Shown here: one piece after another, positions 34,893 to 47,500 of the stretch | Layout: each line of letters starts with the position of its first letter | Position numbering within the stretch: the stretch's first letter is position 1 | Assembly: GCF_001638985.1 (NCBI RefSeq) | Contig: NW_017265187.1 | Coordinates: 310,001 to 374,000, forward strand | DNA from: Phycomyces blakesleeanus NRRL 1555(-) | Lineage: Eukaryota; Mucoromycota; Mucoromycetes; Mucorales; Phycomycetaceae | Length of the DNA stretch: 64,000 nt | Direction of reading: 5' to 3' | Notes under the pieces: model-generated | The model's input: only the letters and a program-made list of their open reading frames with translations | Databases searched by the model: none | Told to the model about the DNA's origin: nothing | Translations under genes and position numbers: made by a program

Positions 34893-36249
34893 ATGGTTAC
34901 CATCACATACCGTTTCGACGCCTTTAGTTTTGACGGAATTTGCCAGACAATTGCACTGAGTGTGTGTCCACTTATTGGACAAGCAGAGGGTATCGAACCT
35001 GTCTGTTACTCGCGTAATGTGGATTTGGGTGGCAACTTGATTTTTCAGCCAGGTATACATACATAAAATGGTGGTTAACTTTTATATATAAATATGAATA
35101 TAAATATGAAAAGCCCCATTTCGGTTACCCGTCTCTGAGGAAGACAATACCAAGCCATTTTACTGATACTTAAAACACTGAACCTTATGTAGCCACTTTG
35201 ATTATTGACTGTGTGGCTATTATTATGACTGCCATCATGATTTACCATATTCGATCAAAATACACTGCCGTCGGTTCGTATTTTAGACTTGCAGAATATA
35301 CTGCATAGCCTTTATATCTAATAATAATAATAACAAAAATATATAGGTCGCAAGGAAATCGTCATGTTCTTTTATTTATATATGCTTACTATCTTTATTG
35401 AAATGCTTCTTGTCACTGGTATCATCCCCACTTCATCTCCCGTATATCCTGTATGTTAAACTACTTATATTTATGAAGATTGACTGACAAGTTTGATTGC
35501 ACGATTTAGTGGTTTACTGCTGTTCATGTTGGTTTAATAAGCGCCACATTTTGGTGCCTGTTACTCAATGGCTTTGTCGGTTTCCAATTTGCTGAGGATG
35601 GTACCCCTCTTTCTCTCTGGGTGAGTACAATAAAAATTAGACTGACAAGAAATGAATTCTAATTTAATTGTTTTTTCTTTTCTTTTCTTCCATTAAGTCT
35701 ATCCGCATTAGTTCGCTTCTGTACTTCATTCTTGTCGGCGCCATTGCTATTTGTACTTTCAAGAATATCGGTCCCTTCTCATACACAAGCCCTGGTGCCC
35801 TTTGGGTCTTTTACTTTATCATTAATGGAATCGCATTCCTTGTTTATGTTGTATCTCAAATTGTCTTGGTTGTCAACACACTTGATGATCGATGGCCATT
35901 GGGTGACATTCTCTTTGGTACTGCTTTCTTCATCATCGGTCAAGTTCTCATGCATGTTTTCTCTGTTGTCATCTGCGACGAAGTGAAGCACTATGTGGAC
36001 GGTTTATTCTTTGGAACCATCTGCTCCTTGTTGGCTGTAATGATGGTTTACAAATACTGGGACTCTATCACCAAGGAGGATCTCGAATTTTCTGTGGGCA
36101 GCAAGCAAAACGTCTGGGAAGTCAAAGAGCTCTTGGGCGAAGATGAACTTGCACAAAACTACAGTGCAGGTTACGCTCAACAGAACCAACAATCTCAACC
36201 CCAACAATACGGTCAACAGTACCAACAGTATGAGCAGCACCCGTATTAA
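34893..36249 (+). CDS. CHS7: Chitin synthase export chaperone (Chs7 family), 335 residues
   Basis: An ER membrane protein needed for folding and ER exit of chitin synthase. Five exons: 34893-35052, 35193-35273, 35347-35450, 35510-35620, 35698-36249 (1,008 nt). The N terminus [20 protein letters not shown] with ALSVCPLIG matches the family's F-x-D-x-C...LC-LIG start. Six to seven hydrophobic segments follow, including [92 protein letters not shown] and [20 protein letters not shown]. The C terminus has [11 protein letters not shown] and then a Gln/Tyr-rich tail. Chitin synthase itself is not in the window. The alignment and intron phases are consistent throughout. Confidence 0.92.
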
Positions 36250-36950
36250 AATCTGTTCACTCGACTTTATAACTCTTTTTCTCCCTCTCACTCATCTTAT
36301 AATTTCCATAATGCATTATCTCTTATGGTGTGATTTCCCTCTATAAACAGGCCAATTTCTTTGAAACCATCAAAAAATTCCCCCCGAAGATATTTGACTG
36401 TGTAAACTTGTTTTTTCTAGAATCAAATATATCATCAATCTCAATTCAATTTAAATATTTTAGTGCCACATTAAAGCGTGGCCAAAGCATTATTCACGAT
36501 TTAAAGTGCTTTTATGAATATAGAAAGAAAGAATTAAAAGATCCTTAAACACAAAATCACACAAAGTTGATATCTCCTTATTATCATGAACCACTTACCA
36601 ACCTGTCCCCTCAGTAAATATTACCCATCTTCTTACCTTGAACAAGAGTTAGATATAGTCATAGCAAAGCTACAAGGTATATCTAAATTTACTGCTAATA
36701 CAGCTAATAAAGCTAATAAATGACGTAAACATTTATATATATATATCTGATTTTGTTTCTATACTGTGTGCCAACTTTTTGTTTGTAAGGACCGAATACC
36801 AAGATGTTTTTCAAGCAAAGGGACTCGGTTATCCGTGTGACTATTTATTTCTAGAAGGGGACATTTGCACAACCAAGAAACACCAAGCTCGGGCATTTTT
36901 CAGTCGGTTTGGATCCCCTCTACTCAGCCTTTGAAGACGCCCCGTCTTTT
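36250..36950. other. Spacer between Chs7 and phosphatase genes
   Basis: About 700 bp. A poly-pyrimidine/AG at about 36900 (ttttcag) could be the acceptor of an upstream non-coding or short coding exon of the phosphatase gene. No other feature supported. Confidence 0.45.
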
Positions 36951-37678
36951 ATGCCTACCAAAGCCATGGAATCTGCTAAAGAGACATCGAGCGATTTTCA
37001 AACACAATTAGAAGATCATTCACATCTCTACCACACTCTAGAATCTGGAGCTGATGGAAAACCTGGAGGCATCCTCATTACTAGCGTCGCGCAAGAGGTT
37101 CTTCCTGGAATTTGGATCGGTGGCTACACTGCACTTGAATCCCAAAAATTCCTGAAGAAGAATGACATTACGCATATTCTATCTATGGGACATTTTGAAT
37201 ATTCTTATCCTTCAGCAGAGTATGACAACAAGGTAAGGGAGAAACTTTTGAAACAATCTAGTCATTAAGAAATAATACTAAATAAACTGATTTTCCACAA
37301 CAGATCATCCGAATTTCGGACAATCCTGGTGCTAATATTATCCAGTTTTTCCCCGAGACGTATGAATATATCAACAATGCAGTCTCCAATGAAAGGCATA
37401 TTTTGGTTCACTGTTTGGCTGGAGTCTCACGTAGCCCAACTGTCGTGACCGCTTATCTTATGAAGAAACGGAGACTACGACCAAAAGAAGCGCTCGCGAT
37501 CATTGCTCAAAGCCGACCTTTTATTAACCCAAACAAAGGTTTCATGGATCAATTAAAGCTTTATCGAGAAATGGACTATACTTTTGATCCTAAACACCCG
37601 GCTTATTTAGCTTACATAGCAAAACATCCGCTCAATGGTATTCATACTGGGCACGATGAGTACAAAGACTCTACCTAA
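36951..37678 (+). CDS. Dual-specificity protein phosphatase
   Basis: Dephosphorylates Ser/Thr and Tyr residues. Two exons, 36951-37232 and 37304-37678 (GT-AG intron of 71 bp), giving 218 residues from the first in-frame ATG (MPTKAMESAKETS). The frame is open upstream to at least 36909, so a spliced 5' exon cannot be excluded. The catalytic loop is HCLAGVSRSPTVV (HCxAGxSRS). It is preceded by the family's IWIGGYTALESQKFLKKNDITHIL and a general-acid candidate in ISDNPGAN. AYLM and RPFINPNKGFMDQL follow, both typical of atypical DUSPs. No MAPK-docking domain is visible; the substrate is unknown. Confidence 0.9.
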
Positions 37679-39236
37679 GGATCTTATAGAGGCTTATTTG
37701 TGCGATCCTTTTTTATTTTTTGCTGCTTTTGTTAATTCTCGCTTTACTCTCTTGACCAAACATTGTCATTTTTAATTATTTAATTTTTTGTATACTATAT
37801 CTCCTTGTCGTTCTCATTGACAATGTCATTATTTTATTTTTGTCTAGTACGAAACAACCTTTTTGAGGGATAAAGATGTGTGCACCAAAACATATATTTA
37901 TGTAGAGCATGTATCCCCCCATTGACATCTTATATTTACAGCAACTCTAAAAGAAATCAGTTTCGAAAATATCTGACGCTAGTTATATTTATCAAGCATA
38001 TTTATTTGAATGGCTGTCACAAACAGCTACATAAATACATTATTGATCGCTAATTCTTCTTCATATATCTAATATACAATCATGCAAAACATTTTGATAC
38101 TTGGCGTAAGGTTGTAATATGAGTCATTTTTAAACATAATCCAACTACTACCATTTTAATCCTTATAATAGAATTCGCCTTAAGATCTCGCAAATGTTGC
38201 CTGGAAAAATATGAATACAAAGCATATTTTACATGGTTTTACTGTCACATTATGTACGTCTTCCATCGATTATGGATTAACGAAGCATTGTATATGTGGT
38301 ACTCCATCAATAAGAGCCATAAGTTATGCGCAAGATATAGAATATAGGTATGTATCCAGTTTCTAGGAGTTTCGTCTAGTATATAATAAGAAATCGAGCA
38401 AAAATATCTTAATTTTTGAAATTTAAAGCGCTAAAAAAAAGGATTTTCATATCTGTTTCATCCTTTGATTGTTAAGTATATAATTTTTCATAAAATGTTC
38501 CAATGTTTAGAGTTTTTGCGACATATTAAGACATTATCTATCGTATGTAAACAGATACTTTTTGCGAAGACTTGTGGTTGCGAATAATTTTAACTAGTAG
38601 ACAATTAAGTTGCGTGCTTTAATGAAATATGGTAAAAAAAACCGGCTTTAGTAGGAGATTCTTACAAGAGTACACCCCTAAATACACATTTTTCCCCATA
38701 GTGATATTTGTGCAAAGGTTATAATATAAATATGTACTTGTTTAGTCTGTTTCTACAGAATATATTAATAGTAAGTATTTTTTATATATTAGATAAAGAT
38801 GGTAGATGTGCGACTATCTTTAGTGTAAAGTTTTATATATAACCATTCGCAAGCAATTGAAATGTATTTCCACAACAGTTCATTCGAGAATACAATTTGG
38901 ACAAGTGGTTTTTAATACTGTTTTAGGATCGTTATACTCATTCATTTTTAGTTTACAATGAAGAGTATAATCAATGTTCAAAGCTTTCTCTAACCAGGTG
39001 AATTAGAATACATGTTTTCTATGTTTGATAGTTGATGTGAATACCCACTTCAAGTCTATCATATAGAAAAGAAAGTACTGGTTTTTGCTCTTCTAAAGAT
39101 CATTGTGTCCCTATTTAAAGTCATTTGCCCGATAATCTTGCCATCTTAGATCATCTTCACTTTGGGCAATTTCTTTTAAAGAAGTGTATTTAAACTTTGT
39201 TTTACTCATAGATTGGTATTTACAGCGAGTAGTCGG
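37679..39236. other. AT-rich spacer, convergent 3' regions
   Basis: About 1.56 kb between the stops of the convergent phosphatase and SWI/SNF genes. No open frame, RNA gene or transposon end seen. Confidence 0.55.
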
Positions 39237-42200
39237 CTATTCATCGTACTCATCATCTTCGTAGTCGTCTTCTTCTTCTTCCTCTTCTTCCTCTTCAGGT
39301 TCATCATTAAAGTTTTGCCGTTCGTTTGTTTTGATGCTCCAGTCTTCGGCAATAATAGGTTTTTGTATGGGTCTGGGTAGCGGATTATGAACAGCCACAG
39401 GTTGGCTCATAGGAAGCATACCACCTGGGCAGAGAGAGTCCAATGTATGGTCGAATATTTTCTATAAATTATGTTTTAAGCAATCGCTAATTTACGTATA
39501 ATATATCATGCGTCTCAAGACGTACCTGCATTTCGTCCGCATCTTGATATACAACAGAACCCTCTTCATTGAATGTACGAGCATTGTCAAACATAAGATG
39601 GAAGTCTGCGCGGAACTGAGCAATTGTTTTATAATATGGTGAATGAATGCGCTTTTTAATCATTTTCATCGCAATAGGACTTTTGATCATGGTGTAATAC
39701 AATGGATAGTCTCGTTTACTGACAAGATCCATAAAGAGACTACACCGCTGTCGGTAAGAGCTACAAAATAGTGCATGTTAAAAAAACATCTTTTTAACGT
39801 ATTTTTCCCTACTGTTCATCTTCTTCTGTAGCTTGTTCTACTGCTTTGTAACACCTATCAAATATCTCCGTCATTTGCTGCCGGATTGGTGGTGGTAAAG
39901 GATCTCTTCCAATCAGTTCGGCTCCTTTTTTAAGCCTCTTTTGCTATATGTCAGGTGTTAATGTCTAGATCATCCAATTGTGTATAAAAATAAACTATTG
40001 TCTACCTCTGGCTCCCATTTCTTCGGTCTTCCGCGTTTTTTCGGCATCCCGTCCATTTCTTCGAAACGAGCTATTTGGGCAGCCAGCTTACGGCGTCCAC
40101 GTCGACTGCTTGTTTCTCCTATTTCCTCTACAAAGCCTATTTGACCTGGACCATCCGGATGTCTTTTTTCTCCCTGAACGAGCAAGTCATTCATATCTAC
40201 ATTCTCGTCCTCCAATGCCTAGTACAGAATGTCAGGAATGCGAACTATATTTATAACCAAGCCATGCAATTACCTCCACCCATTGTTCTTCCGTTAGTCC
40301 ATCGTCGTATCGAATACTTTCTTTCACTCGTTGGCCACGACCGTATTCTAACAGCCCATTAATGTTTTCATGTACTAGATCTTCTTCCTGATTGTAAATG
40401 TCAGGAAGTTCATCGTCTTGAATCAATCGTTCTGGTTTCTTTCCACGGCCACCCATTCTTCTATAAAGATCCATTTCTGCACGTGCTCTTTCAGCATCAA
40501 TTCGTTTAAAGATCACAAGTTCTTGATCAGAACGCTTTAACATCTCGTTCAGTTCCTCGTCATCCATCTCCTCATCAGCCTCGAGTTCAGGGTCTTCGTC
40601 GTTCTTGTCTTCGAGTAAGGATCTCTGCATTCGATAAGAAATTAATACAAAATACCCCTACTGTGATTATAGACACTTATCAAATAGCTTACCAAAAATG
40701 CTTCACGATCTTCATCTGTACTACGGTTATCAAATTTACCAGCTTGGATAACCTTACCATCAATATCTAGCTTGTAGTTTGCCCTAGCCAAGATGTTTTC
40801 TTCGATAGAATTGGCACAAATTAAACGAAAGATTCGAACTTCCTTGGTTTGACCAATACGATGCGCACGATCCTGAGCTTGGAGATCTTGATGAGGATTC
40901 CTATTTGATAATTTCAGCATTTTGTTTTCGTTGTTATGTATGTGTGAATATTTATCAAGGCTATTTATTTAGAAATATACTTACCAGTCAGAATCGAAGA
41001 TAACAACTGTATCTGCTGTTTGTAAGTTTAGACCAAGACCACCTGCACGTGTACTCAGCAAGAAGATAAAATAAGGTGAATCAGGAGCGTTAAATAGCTG
41101 TAATAGTTGAGAACGATCGTCGGACTTTGTGGAACCATCAAGACGTAAATAAGGAAATCCTCTAAGGTTCATAAAATCCTCCATAATACTCATAATACGG
41201 GTCATTTGGAAGAAGATCAATACCTAAAAACATGAAAGCATTAATCAGTACAAAAATACCGCGAAGGGATTTTTTCTTACACGATGTCCTGTCTGCCTTA
41301 ATTTGGGCAGCATACGATCAAGCAGCTCAAACTTTCCAGAAGTACGGTAAAGAAGTTCGTTGGACTGACGAATAGGGTTTATTGTGTTTTCAATTTCCTC
41401 GAACACGAAGGGATGGTTACAGATCTTTCGTAACTGCATCAATGTGTTACTAAGACCCTTGATTCCTGTCTTTCTATAATGGGATTTAGTAAGTCGTGAC
41501 AGTATATAAGCAAAGAATGTATTACCCTTCACGCGATGCTTTATACATTGTTCCGTTCTTCTTCATTTGGGAATACAATTTGGCCTGAAGTGCAGAGAAT
41601 TTGCACTTAATAACATGCTCTACTTTGTCTGGTAGCTCGGACTCGACATCTTTTTTCAACCGACGCAACAAAAATGGTCTAAGCACTTTGTGGAGACGTT
41701 TAATAATCAGAAGTTGTTCTTCTTCATTGAGATCGATTTTGTCTTGTACACCTTGAGTGGAAAAGGGTGTATTGAACCATTCTTCAAAACTCTTAACACT
41801 CTTGAAAATTTTCGGTAGAATAAAGTTCAGCAATGCCCACAGCTCAGGTAAGTTGTTCTGAAGCGGTGTACCAGTTAAGATGAGACGGTAACGAGTATGG
41901 TAATATTGTCGTAGGGTAAGGGTTAGTTTGGAATTGGTGTTCTTCATACGATGTCCTTCATCTACAATCATGTGAAGCCATTTGACTTTACTCAAAGCAG
42001 GCCGGTCTTTGATAATGTATTCGAAAGTTGTTAGCAGTACTTGGAAATCACCACGTCGGATATCCATTTGAAGGTTGCGGCGTACAAGTGGCATGCCCTT
42101 GTAAACAATCTTACTCACTGAGGGAGCCCATTTATCGAATTCAAGGTGCCAATTGGTTAAGGTCGACAAAGGCACAATAATCAAGAACGGACCATTTTGT

Positions 42201-44246
42201 TTCTTGCGCTCAATCAGGTAGGTGATCAAACTGATAGTCTGGATGGTTTTTCCGAGACCCATCTCGTCAGCGAGAATACCATTCAAATGATTGTTGTATA
42301 AAGAAACCATCCACTGCAAACCCTTGACCTGGTATTCCTTGAGTGTACCTCCTACCAGCATTGATGGCTGGGACACTTCTTCCTTTACTCTGTGCGTCAC
42401 CTGGAAATAATCTACCTTTGCGTCTGGATCCTATGAATACACAATACACGTATACACAAAACCGTAGGAAAGATCAATTATTGATTATATTTTAATGTCT
42501 GTAATAGCACTTACGGGTGCCCCTTCATCTTTTATCGGCTCCTGTTCAAATCCATGCTTGCTAATCGAGTCATTCTGTTGATCTACAACTGCCTTTGTTA
42601 AAGAGCTTAGGAAAGTACCAGTCTGTTTCAGTAGTTGTGTGAGGCGAGTATCCTTGGCTTCGTCGATGAGTTTCATATACGCCTCTTCATCGTCATTCTT
42701 GAGTGCTCTGATACGTTCTTTGGTGATTCTTTCTGCCTTCTTTTGTTCCTCCTTTTCGATGTGTTGGTGGAACTGGACAACAGCTCTACCTAACTTTGAC
42801 TGTCGCGCTTGCCATGCCTTATGCGTACCGACCATATCACGACCATGGTCACAAATTGTCTGGAGATAGTCCATATGTTTCTGCTTTTCGCGCTGTTCTC
42901 TATCAATACGCTGCTGTCGTTCGATTTTTTCGGTCATACGAGCGTCTCGAAGTGAGACTTTCTTCATGCGTCTGTAAGCAATTCTATCAGAGGATACAGC
43001 AAGAATAGTTGATCTAGCCATTCCAGATGTCATTTCCTCCCGAAGCTATTTAGAGTAAGCAATATGTGCGTACAGTATGAGATCTATATCCTCAATTATT
43101 TTCTTTCATTTTCTTTCTGTTATTGTACCTTTCTTTGTTTCTGCATCAATCGCAATGTTTTTAATTCAATCAAAGCTTTTAGTTTAGGGCGATTGCTATC
43201 AGCAGATTTAATTTCTTCGGTTAAAGCAGCTATCCTTGTCTCAACAGGGCCCAGCTTTTCTTCCAGAAGAGACATCTGGTATGTGACTCTTTTCTTTACA
43301 CCCTCCTCTCGTTCCTCCATCAACGCTTGAGTGTCAATTCCAACAGGAGTAATACTGGGAATCAAAAGACGTTGCTGACGGGAGGCATGGGTGTATGAAG
43401 AAATTGGTTTTTTTAACAAGTTGTATGGCGAAGCATAAGCATTGTACTGAGGCTTCTTTACTGGCGGCGATTCAGTCGGAACGGGTTTCGGTGTGGCAGA
43501 AAGTGCAGGAGACTGTACGGCAGCTGGGCTTTGTTGGCTTGAAGTTTCTTGTGGTCGTTGCAAGCCAAGATCTTTAGTCAAATCGAGTGAGCTCGGGGAC
43601 AGAACTGCTTGTTGAAGTGTAGGTGGCAATGGTATGTTTTTTGATATGTGTTTGTACGCAAGAATTTGGTATTTCAGCGCAGCCAGTTGATTTTGTGTAA
43701 ATGTCGAATGGGGTCCAGGAACTACGATACGTACATACAAAAGTTCAAAACTACTAATACCTAGAAAAAATAACATATATATAATAATGCAGTAACCACA
43801 TACCTGGTATGCTACCTGATATATCCATTGACGGGGATTGCTGCTGCAATTGCTGTTGTAATTGCTGTTGAATCTGTTGGTTTTGCTTTTGATGTGATTG
43901 TTGTTGTAATTGTTGGATTTGATGTGCTTGTTGTGTTTGCTGCGCTTGTTGTGCTTGTTGTGTTTGCTGTGCTTGTTGTGCTTGTTGCGTTTGCTGTGCT
44001 TGCTGCGTTTGTTGCGTTTGCTGTGCTTGTTGAGCTTGTTGTGTTTGTTGTGCTTGTTGAGCTTTTTGTGTTTGTGCTTGCTGAGCTTGTTGCTGGATTG
44101 GTTGTTGAGGTTGTTGCTGTGTTTGTTGCTGCTGCTGCTTTTGCTGCTGTTGGTTTTGTTGGGCCTGTTGCTGTTGGGCCTGTTGCTGTTGGGCCTGTTG
44201 CTGCTGTTGTTGCTGTTGTTGTTGCTGTTGTTGCTGCTGCTGCTTC

Positions 44247-44291
<45 letters not shown>

Positions 44292-44688
44292 GTCTGCTGT
44301 TGTTGCTGTTGTGCCTGATGTTGCTGTTGTTGAGCTTGCTGTTGAGCTTGTTGCATAAGTAGCTGTGGCTGTGTTGGTTGAACAGGGGATGTTTGTGAGA
44401 CATTTGCTGATCCAAAAAGTGACATTGGCTGGCGCTGTTGTTGCATTTTTTGATGCATCTGTAGATTCTTTAAAAACTGCATGATCTGGGCGAATTCAGC
44501 ATTGTTGTCTTCTTTTGCACCAGTAGATTGTAAAAAGCGTGCTCGCTATAGATGATCTTAATATGACATCCCACGCGTCCAATTATGTCGGTTACCTGAA
44601 GTAGGCTATTGAGTTTTTCTTTTGAAAATGTACTTGGCAGTGAGTTCATTGGTGCCACCATGGACCCATGTGGCTGTACGCTACTCAT
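39237..44688 (-). CDS. SNF2: SWI/SNF-RSC chromatin-remodelling ATPase (Snf2/Sth1/Brahma type), 1,552 residues
   Basis: The DNA translocase that slides or evicts nucleosomes. Thirteen exons: 44688-44596, 44545-43804, 43721-43129, 43045-42515, 42430-41526, 41473-41281, 41223-40985, 40900-40693, 40624-40274, 40218-40006, 39943-39813, 39760-39526, 39461-39237 (4,659 nt). Order of parts: Gln-rich region (about 70-260), QLQ ([17 protein letters not shown]), HSA ([20 protein letters not shown]), SNF2 ATPase with [11 protein letters not shown] and DEGHRMKN, helicase C half with [13 protein letters not shown] and QDRAHRIGQ. Then come the SnAC region, an AT-hook-like KKRGRPKK, a bromodomain ([26 protein letters not shown]) and an acidic tail. 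Snf2 and Sth1 cannot be separated by reading. A Tc1 transposon lies upstream. Confidence 0.96.
43840..44360 (-). repeat. Polyglutamine-coding CAA/CAG tract in the SWI/SNF gene
   Basis: About 520 bp of exon 2 code almost only Gln, broken by Ala, Thr, Lys, His and Pro. A stretch at about 44248-44291 is a near-perfect run of about 15 CAA codons. On the opposite strand the same bases give long poly-Leu and poly-Val frames, which are composition artefacts. Confidence 0.95.
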
Positions 44689-45152
44689 GCAAATGGGATA
44701 TGTTCAGCGCTGGTTTGGCTGAGTATCAATGAAGCGCGAAATAATGTGGGTTGTACGTAAGGAATATCCTGAGGAAAAGAGATGGTACAATTGTGTGTGA
44801 GAAATTAAGAGAAAGAAAGATAGAAAGAAAATATATAATTAACGGCAAGAAGAAGGCACTCGATATGGTTGACAGAAGAAAGAAAGAACAAAAGATAACC
44901 TGGAGAACAGGTTGAGCGACAGTACAATCAAAAGCCACGAGAACAATATATAAAGAGATAATGTCACATACGCCCATAAACACCAGAAAAACTGACCTTG
45001 TTTTTTCACCACAGGAGACAAAACGAACGGGAAAGGAGAAGAGGAAAATGAGTGGGCGATTAAATTCACGTGACATGCAGTGTCTACGTCAGACGTGACG
45101 TAGTCAAGCTTTTCTATATGTGAGTTCACGAAGCACTTCATTGACAGACATA
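44689..45152. promoter_or_regulatory. Promoter region of the SWI/SNF gene
   Basis: This 464-bp region lies between the start at 44688 and the Tc1 element at 45153. Its distal part has an E-box CACGTG (45067-45072), TACGTCA (45085-45091) and TGACGTAG (45096-45103). Within 40 bp this forms a cluster of bZIP/bHLH-type sites. Which factors bind is unknown. Confidence 0.5.
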
Positions 45153-46502
45153 TACACTCCCAAAACTGAAATCACCGACAAAATCTTTGATTTCTACCCC
45201 CGAATAAACCATACATCAACTTCATTATGCTATATCTTCTCAAGAAGTTGACAAAATAAAACCAAACATTGTGTTGTTATAGAGAAATGTATATATATTA
45301 TAGAATAAAAATAAAAAAATGAGGTTTAATATACGGTATGATCACCACGAGCTTTTATGACTGCTTTAACTCTGTCAGGCATACTTGCCACAAGAGTTTG
45401 CAGAACTCCAGGGTCAAGCAACTCCCATTCCTGAAGAATACAGGCCTTCAGCTCTTGCACATTATTAATAGAGGCCTTTCTCTCTTGAACCTTGGCCTTT
45501 AGGGCATGCCAGACATGCTCAATTGGGTTCAAATCTGGACTTTGCGACGGCCAGTAGTCAAATCGTTTAATCTCCCAACGGTTTTTCCACCACGTCGTGT
45601 AGGACCCAGTATGACAGCTAGCACCATCTTCTTGGAATGTGAACATGGTGTCATGTTCTTCATTCAATTGTTTGTACCAGGGATTGAAGTCCTTAGACAG
45701 ACAATTGACGTATGCATCTTGGTCTACAGATCCTTCGATAAACGATAATGGCCCAATGCCACCAGCCCAGAAACAACCCCATACCATCACGGAACCTTTT
45801 CCATACTTTTCTGTTGTTAGTGTATGGCGTTCCTGGTGCCTCTCCCCTCGTTTACGAATTACGGATGGGTCAGAATCATTGCCTTTCACCATGAACCTCG
45901 ACTCATCTGACCACACCACTCTGCTCCAGTCTTCGATGCTAAAACTGGCCCTAGCTCTAGCCCAACGCAACCGATTCTTTTTCTGCTCACGGGTTAACTT
46001 TGGTTGAGATACAGGGGTGTAAGAACCGAAGCCTTTTGCTCGTAGGTATCGGATAACTGTCTGTCTACAGACAATAACGCCAACAGCTCCCAAATTTGCC
46101 TGGTGGTATCCATAACTCTCAAAAGGATTACGTCTCACACTCAAACAAAGACTTGTAACGTCTGTTACACTAAGTTTCTTTGGTCTCCCAGGTCTGGTCT
46201 TTGTCTTGGCTGTTCCAGTAGTCTCCCAGCGCTTTATTGTATCGAAAACTGTAGTTCTAGGAATGTTCATACGGTTTGCGATGTCAGTTGGAGTATGATC
46301 GGCTTTTGAGAGCCAAACAATGCCTCCACGCTCAAAATCTGACAGCTCGCGTCTGGAGGGAGTAGTTTTAATTCTTTTATTACTTTTCGACATTGGTGGT
46401 TAAGTTTGAGGTAAAGGTGTGAGGAAGAGAAAGGTAAAGAATGTTATAAAAAAAGCAGCATGAAAAATGTGGTTCATCGATGATTTTTATTGTCGGAGTG
46501 TA
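45153..46502 (-). mobile_element. Complete Tc1/mariner transposon, 1,350 bp
   Basis: The element is flanked by TA on both sides (45151-45152 and 46503-46504). Both ends read inward as TACACTCC, and similarity continues imperfectly for about 27 bp (roughly 19 matches). It carries one full transposase gene with no stop. The element sits about 50 bp beyond the promoter site cluster of the SWI/SNF gene. Relatives lie at 4703-4890 and 54290-54836. Confidence 0.9.
45326..46393 (-). CDS. Tc1/mariner transposase, 355 residues
   Basis: Cuts and pastes the surrounding element at TA targets. Single exon, intact from MSKSNKRIKTTPS to a C-terminal VIKARGDHTVY. The N-terminal DNA-binding part has two helix-turn-helix regions (FERGGIVWLSKADHTPTDIA, IPRTTVFDTIKRW) and a GRP-type linker (RPGRPKKLS). 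The catalytic acids are Asp in VVWSDESRF, Asp in FQEDGASCH and Glu in NPIEHVW. By my count 35 residues separate the last two, one more than the classic 34 of Tc1. The GSVMVWGCF motif is present. The intact frame suggests recent insertion and possible activity. Confidence 0.95.
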   Translation of the reverse strand: MSKSNKRIKTTPSRRELSDFERGGIVWLSKADHTPTDIANRMNIPRTTVFDTIKRWETTGTAKTKTRPGRPKKLSVTDVTSLCLSVRRNPFESYGYHQANLGAVGVIVCRQTVIRYLRAKGFGSYTPVSQPKLTREQKKNRLRWARARASFSIEDWSRVVWSDESRFMVKGNDSDPSVIRKRGERHQERHTLTTEKYGKGSVMVWGCFWAGGIGPLSFIEGSVDQDAYVNCLSKDFNPWYKQLNEEHDTMFTFQEDGASCHTGSYTTWWKNRWEIKRFDYWPSQSPDLNPIEHVWHALKAKVQERKASINNVQELKACILQEWELLDPGVLQTLVASMPDRVKAVIKARGDHTVY

Positions 46503-46504
46503 TA

Positions 46505-47500
46505 TACAGGAAGAAGTGTATAATTAAATTTGTTCATAGGAATCTATAATTAAGTAGAAAGTGCTATTTTATTGTACATTAATTCTTATTACTATACTTC
46601 TTTATATAATTACTTGCTTAATATAAACACTTTCTTACAAAATATCGCCATAGTTGTTCTGTTAATCATAAGGAGCAGACGTTTTATAATGGGACCAGAC
46701 ATTTTTTGAAAGGATACAATGTTCCAACTTCATCAAGCTCCTCAAACGTGACTTAATTTCTGGAAGGCAAAAGTATTATATAGTCTGTAACGAACTATAA
46801 ATTTTCTACAAATTAAAATCATTTACATATAACAGGATGATGTTTTTCATTTAATATAACAAACGTTCTTATGTGTCTATAATACAAACTGTTTTTGTTG
46901 CTTCTGTTGAATGGAATACTCGGCTTTTGAAGAAAATTAAAAGAGAATTAATAAAAAAAAAGAGAAATGTTTGAAAAGGAAAGAAATGTAGAGTATTTAC
47001 TTAATGGTGGGTTCATACCACTTTGTATAGCATATCCTACCTTTAACCATAAAATATTTTAAGAGAATAGTGTTGTTAAAAGCATTAAACTAATGCTTAA
47101 GCCATATATTCTGCTTCACGACTAACATATTTACAATCTGAAGATGGCTAAATGGATACAATTGTCAAGTACAAATTTGGTAGAGGGATCACCCATAAAG
47201 ATATGACATTGTTAGTAGTAAATTTCGGAATTTAGGCAAAAAAATTGCACCTAGTAAAGTATAGAGTATTAAGAAGACAAGACATGCTCGTAGTATACTT
47301 TTTTTCTTCGTCGGTATATTTAAAGAAGATGTGAAGTATTGTAAGAGTTTAGGATATGCCATAAAGAGGTTACATATATATGGTTTTAAAAGCTTGAATA
47401 TAAAAGGGACAGTGTGCATACGTATCCAATCTCCTTTAAGTTAACTTGGTAGGTTTAAGTATAATCAATGCTTTAAATTAGACTAATGGGGTGTATATAA
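46505..47500. other. Spacer with a doubtful retrotransposon remnant
   Basis: About 1 kb of AT-rich DNA. On the minus strand near 47100-47140 a short translation SDCKYVSREAEYMA resembles the RNase H end of copia polyproteins, but the neighbouring sequence does not continue the similarity convincingly. A minus-strand open frame at 47189-47419 is hydrophobic and unrecognised. Confidence 0.4.

Noticed and set aside
43828..44362. Long plus-strand open frames rich in Val and Leu
   Set aside because: They are antisense readings of the CAA/CAG glutamine tract of the SWI/SNF gene; no start context or domain.
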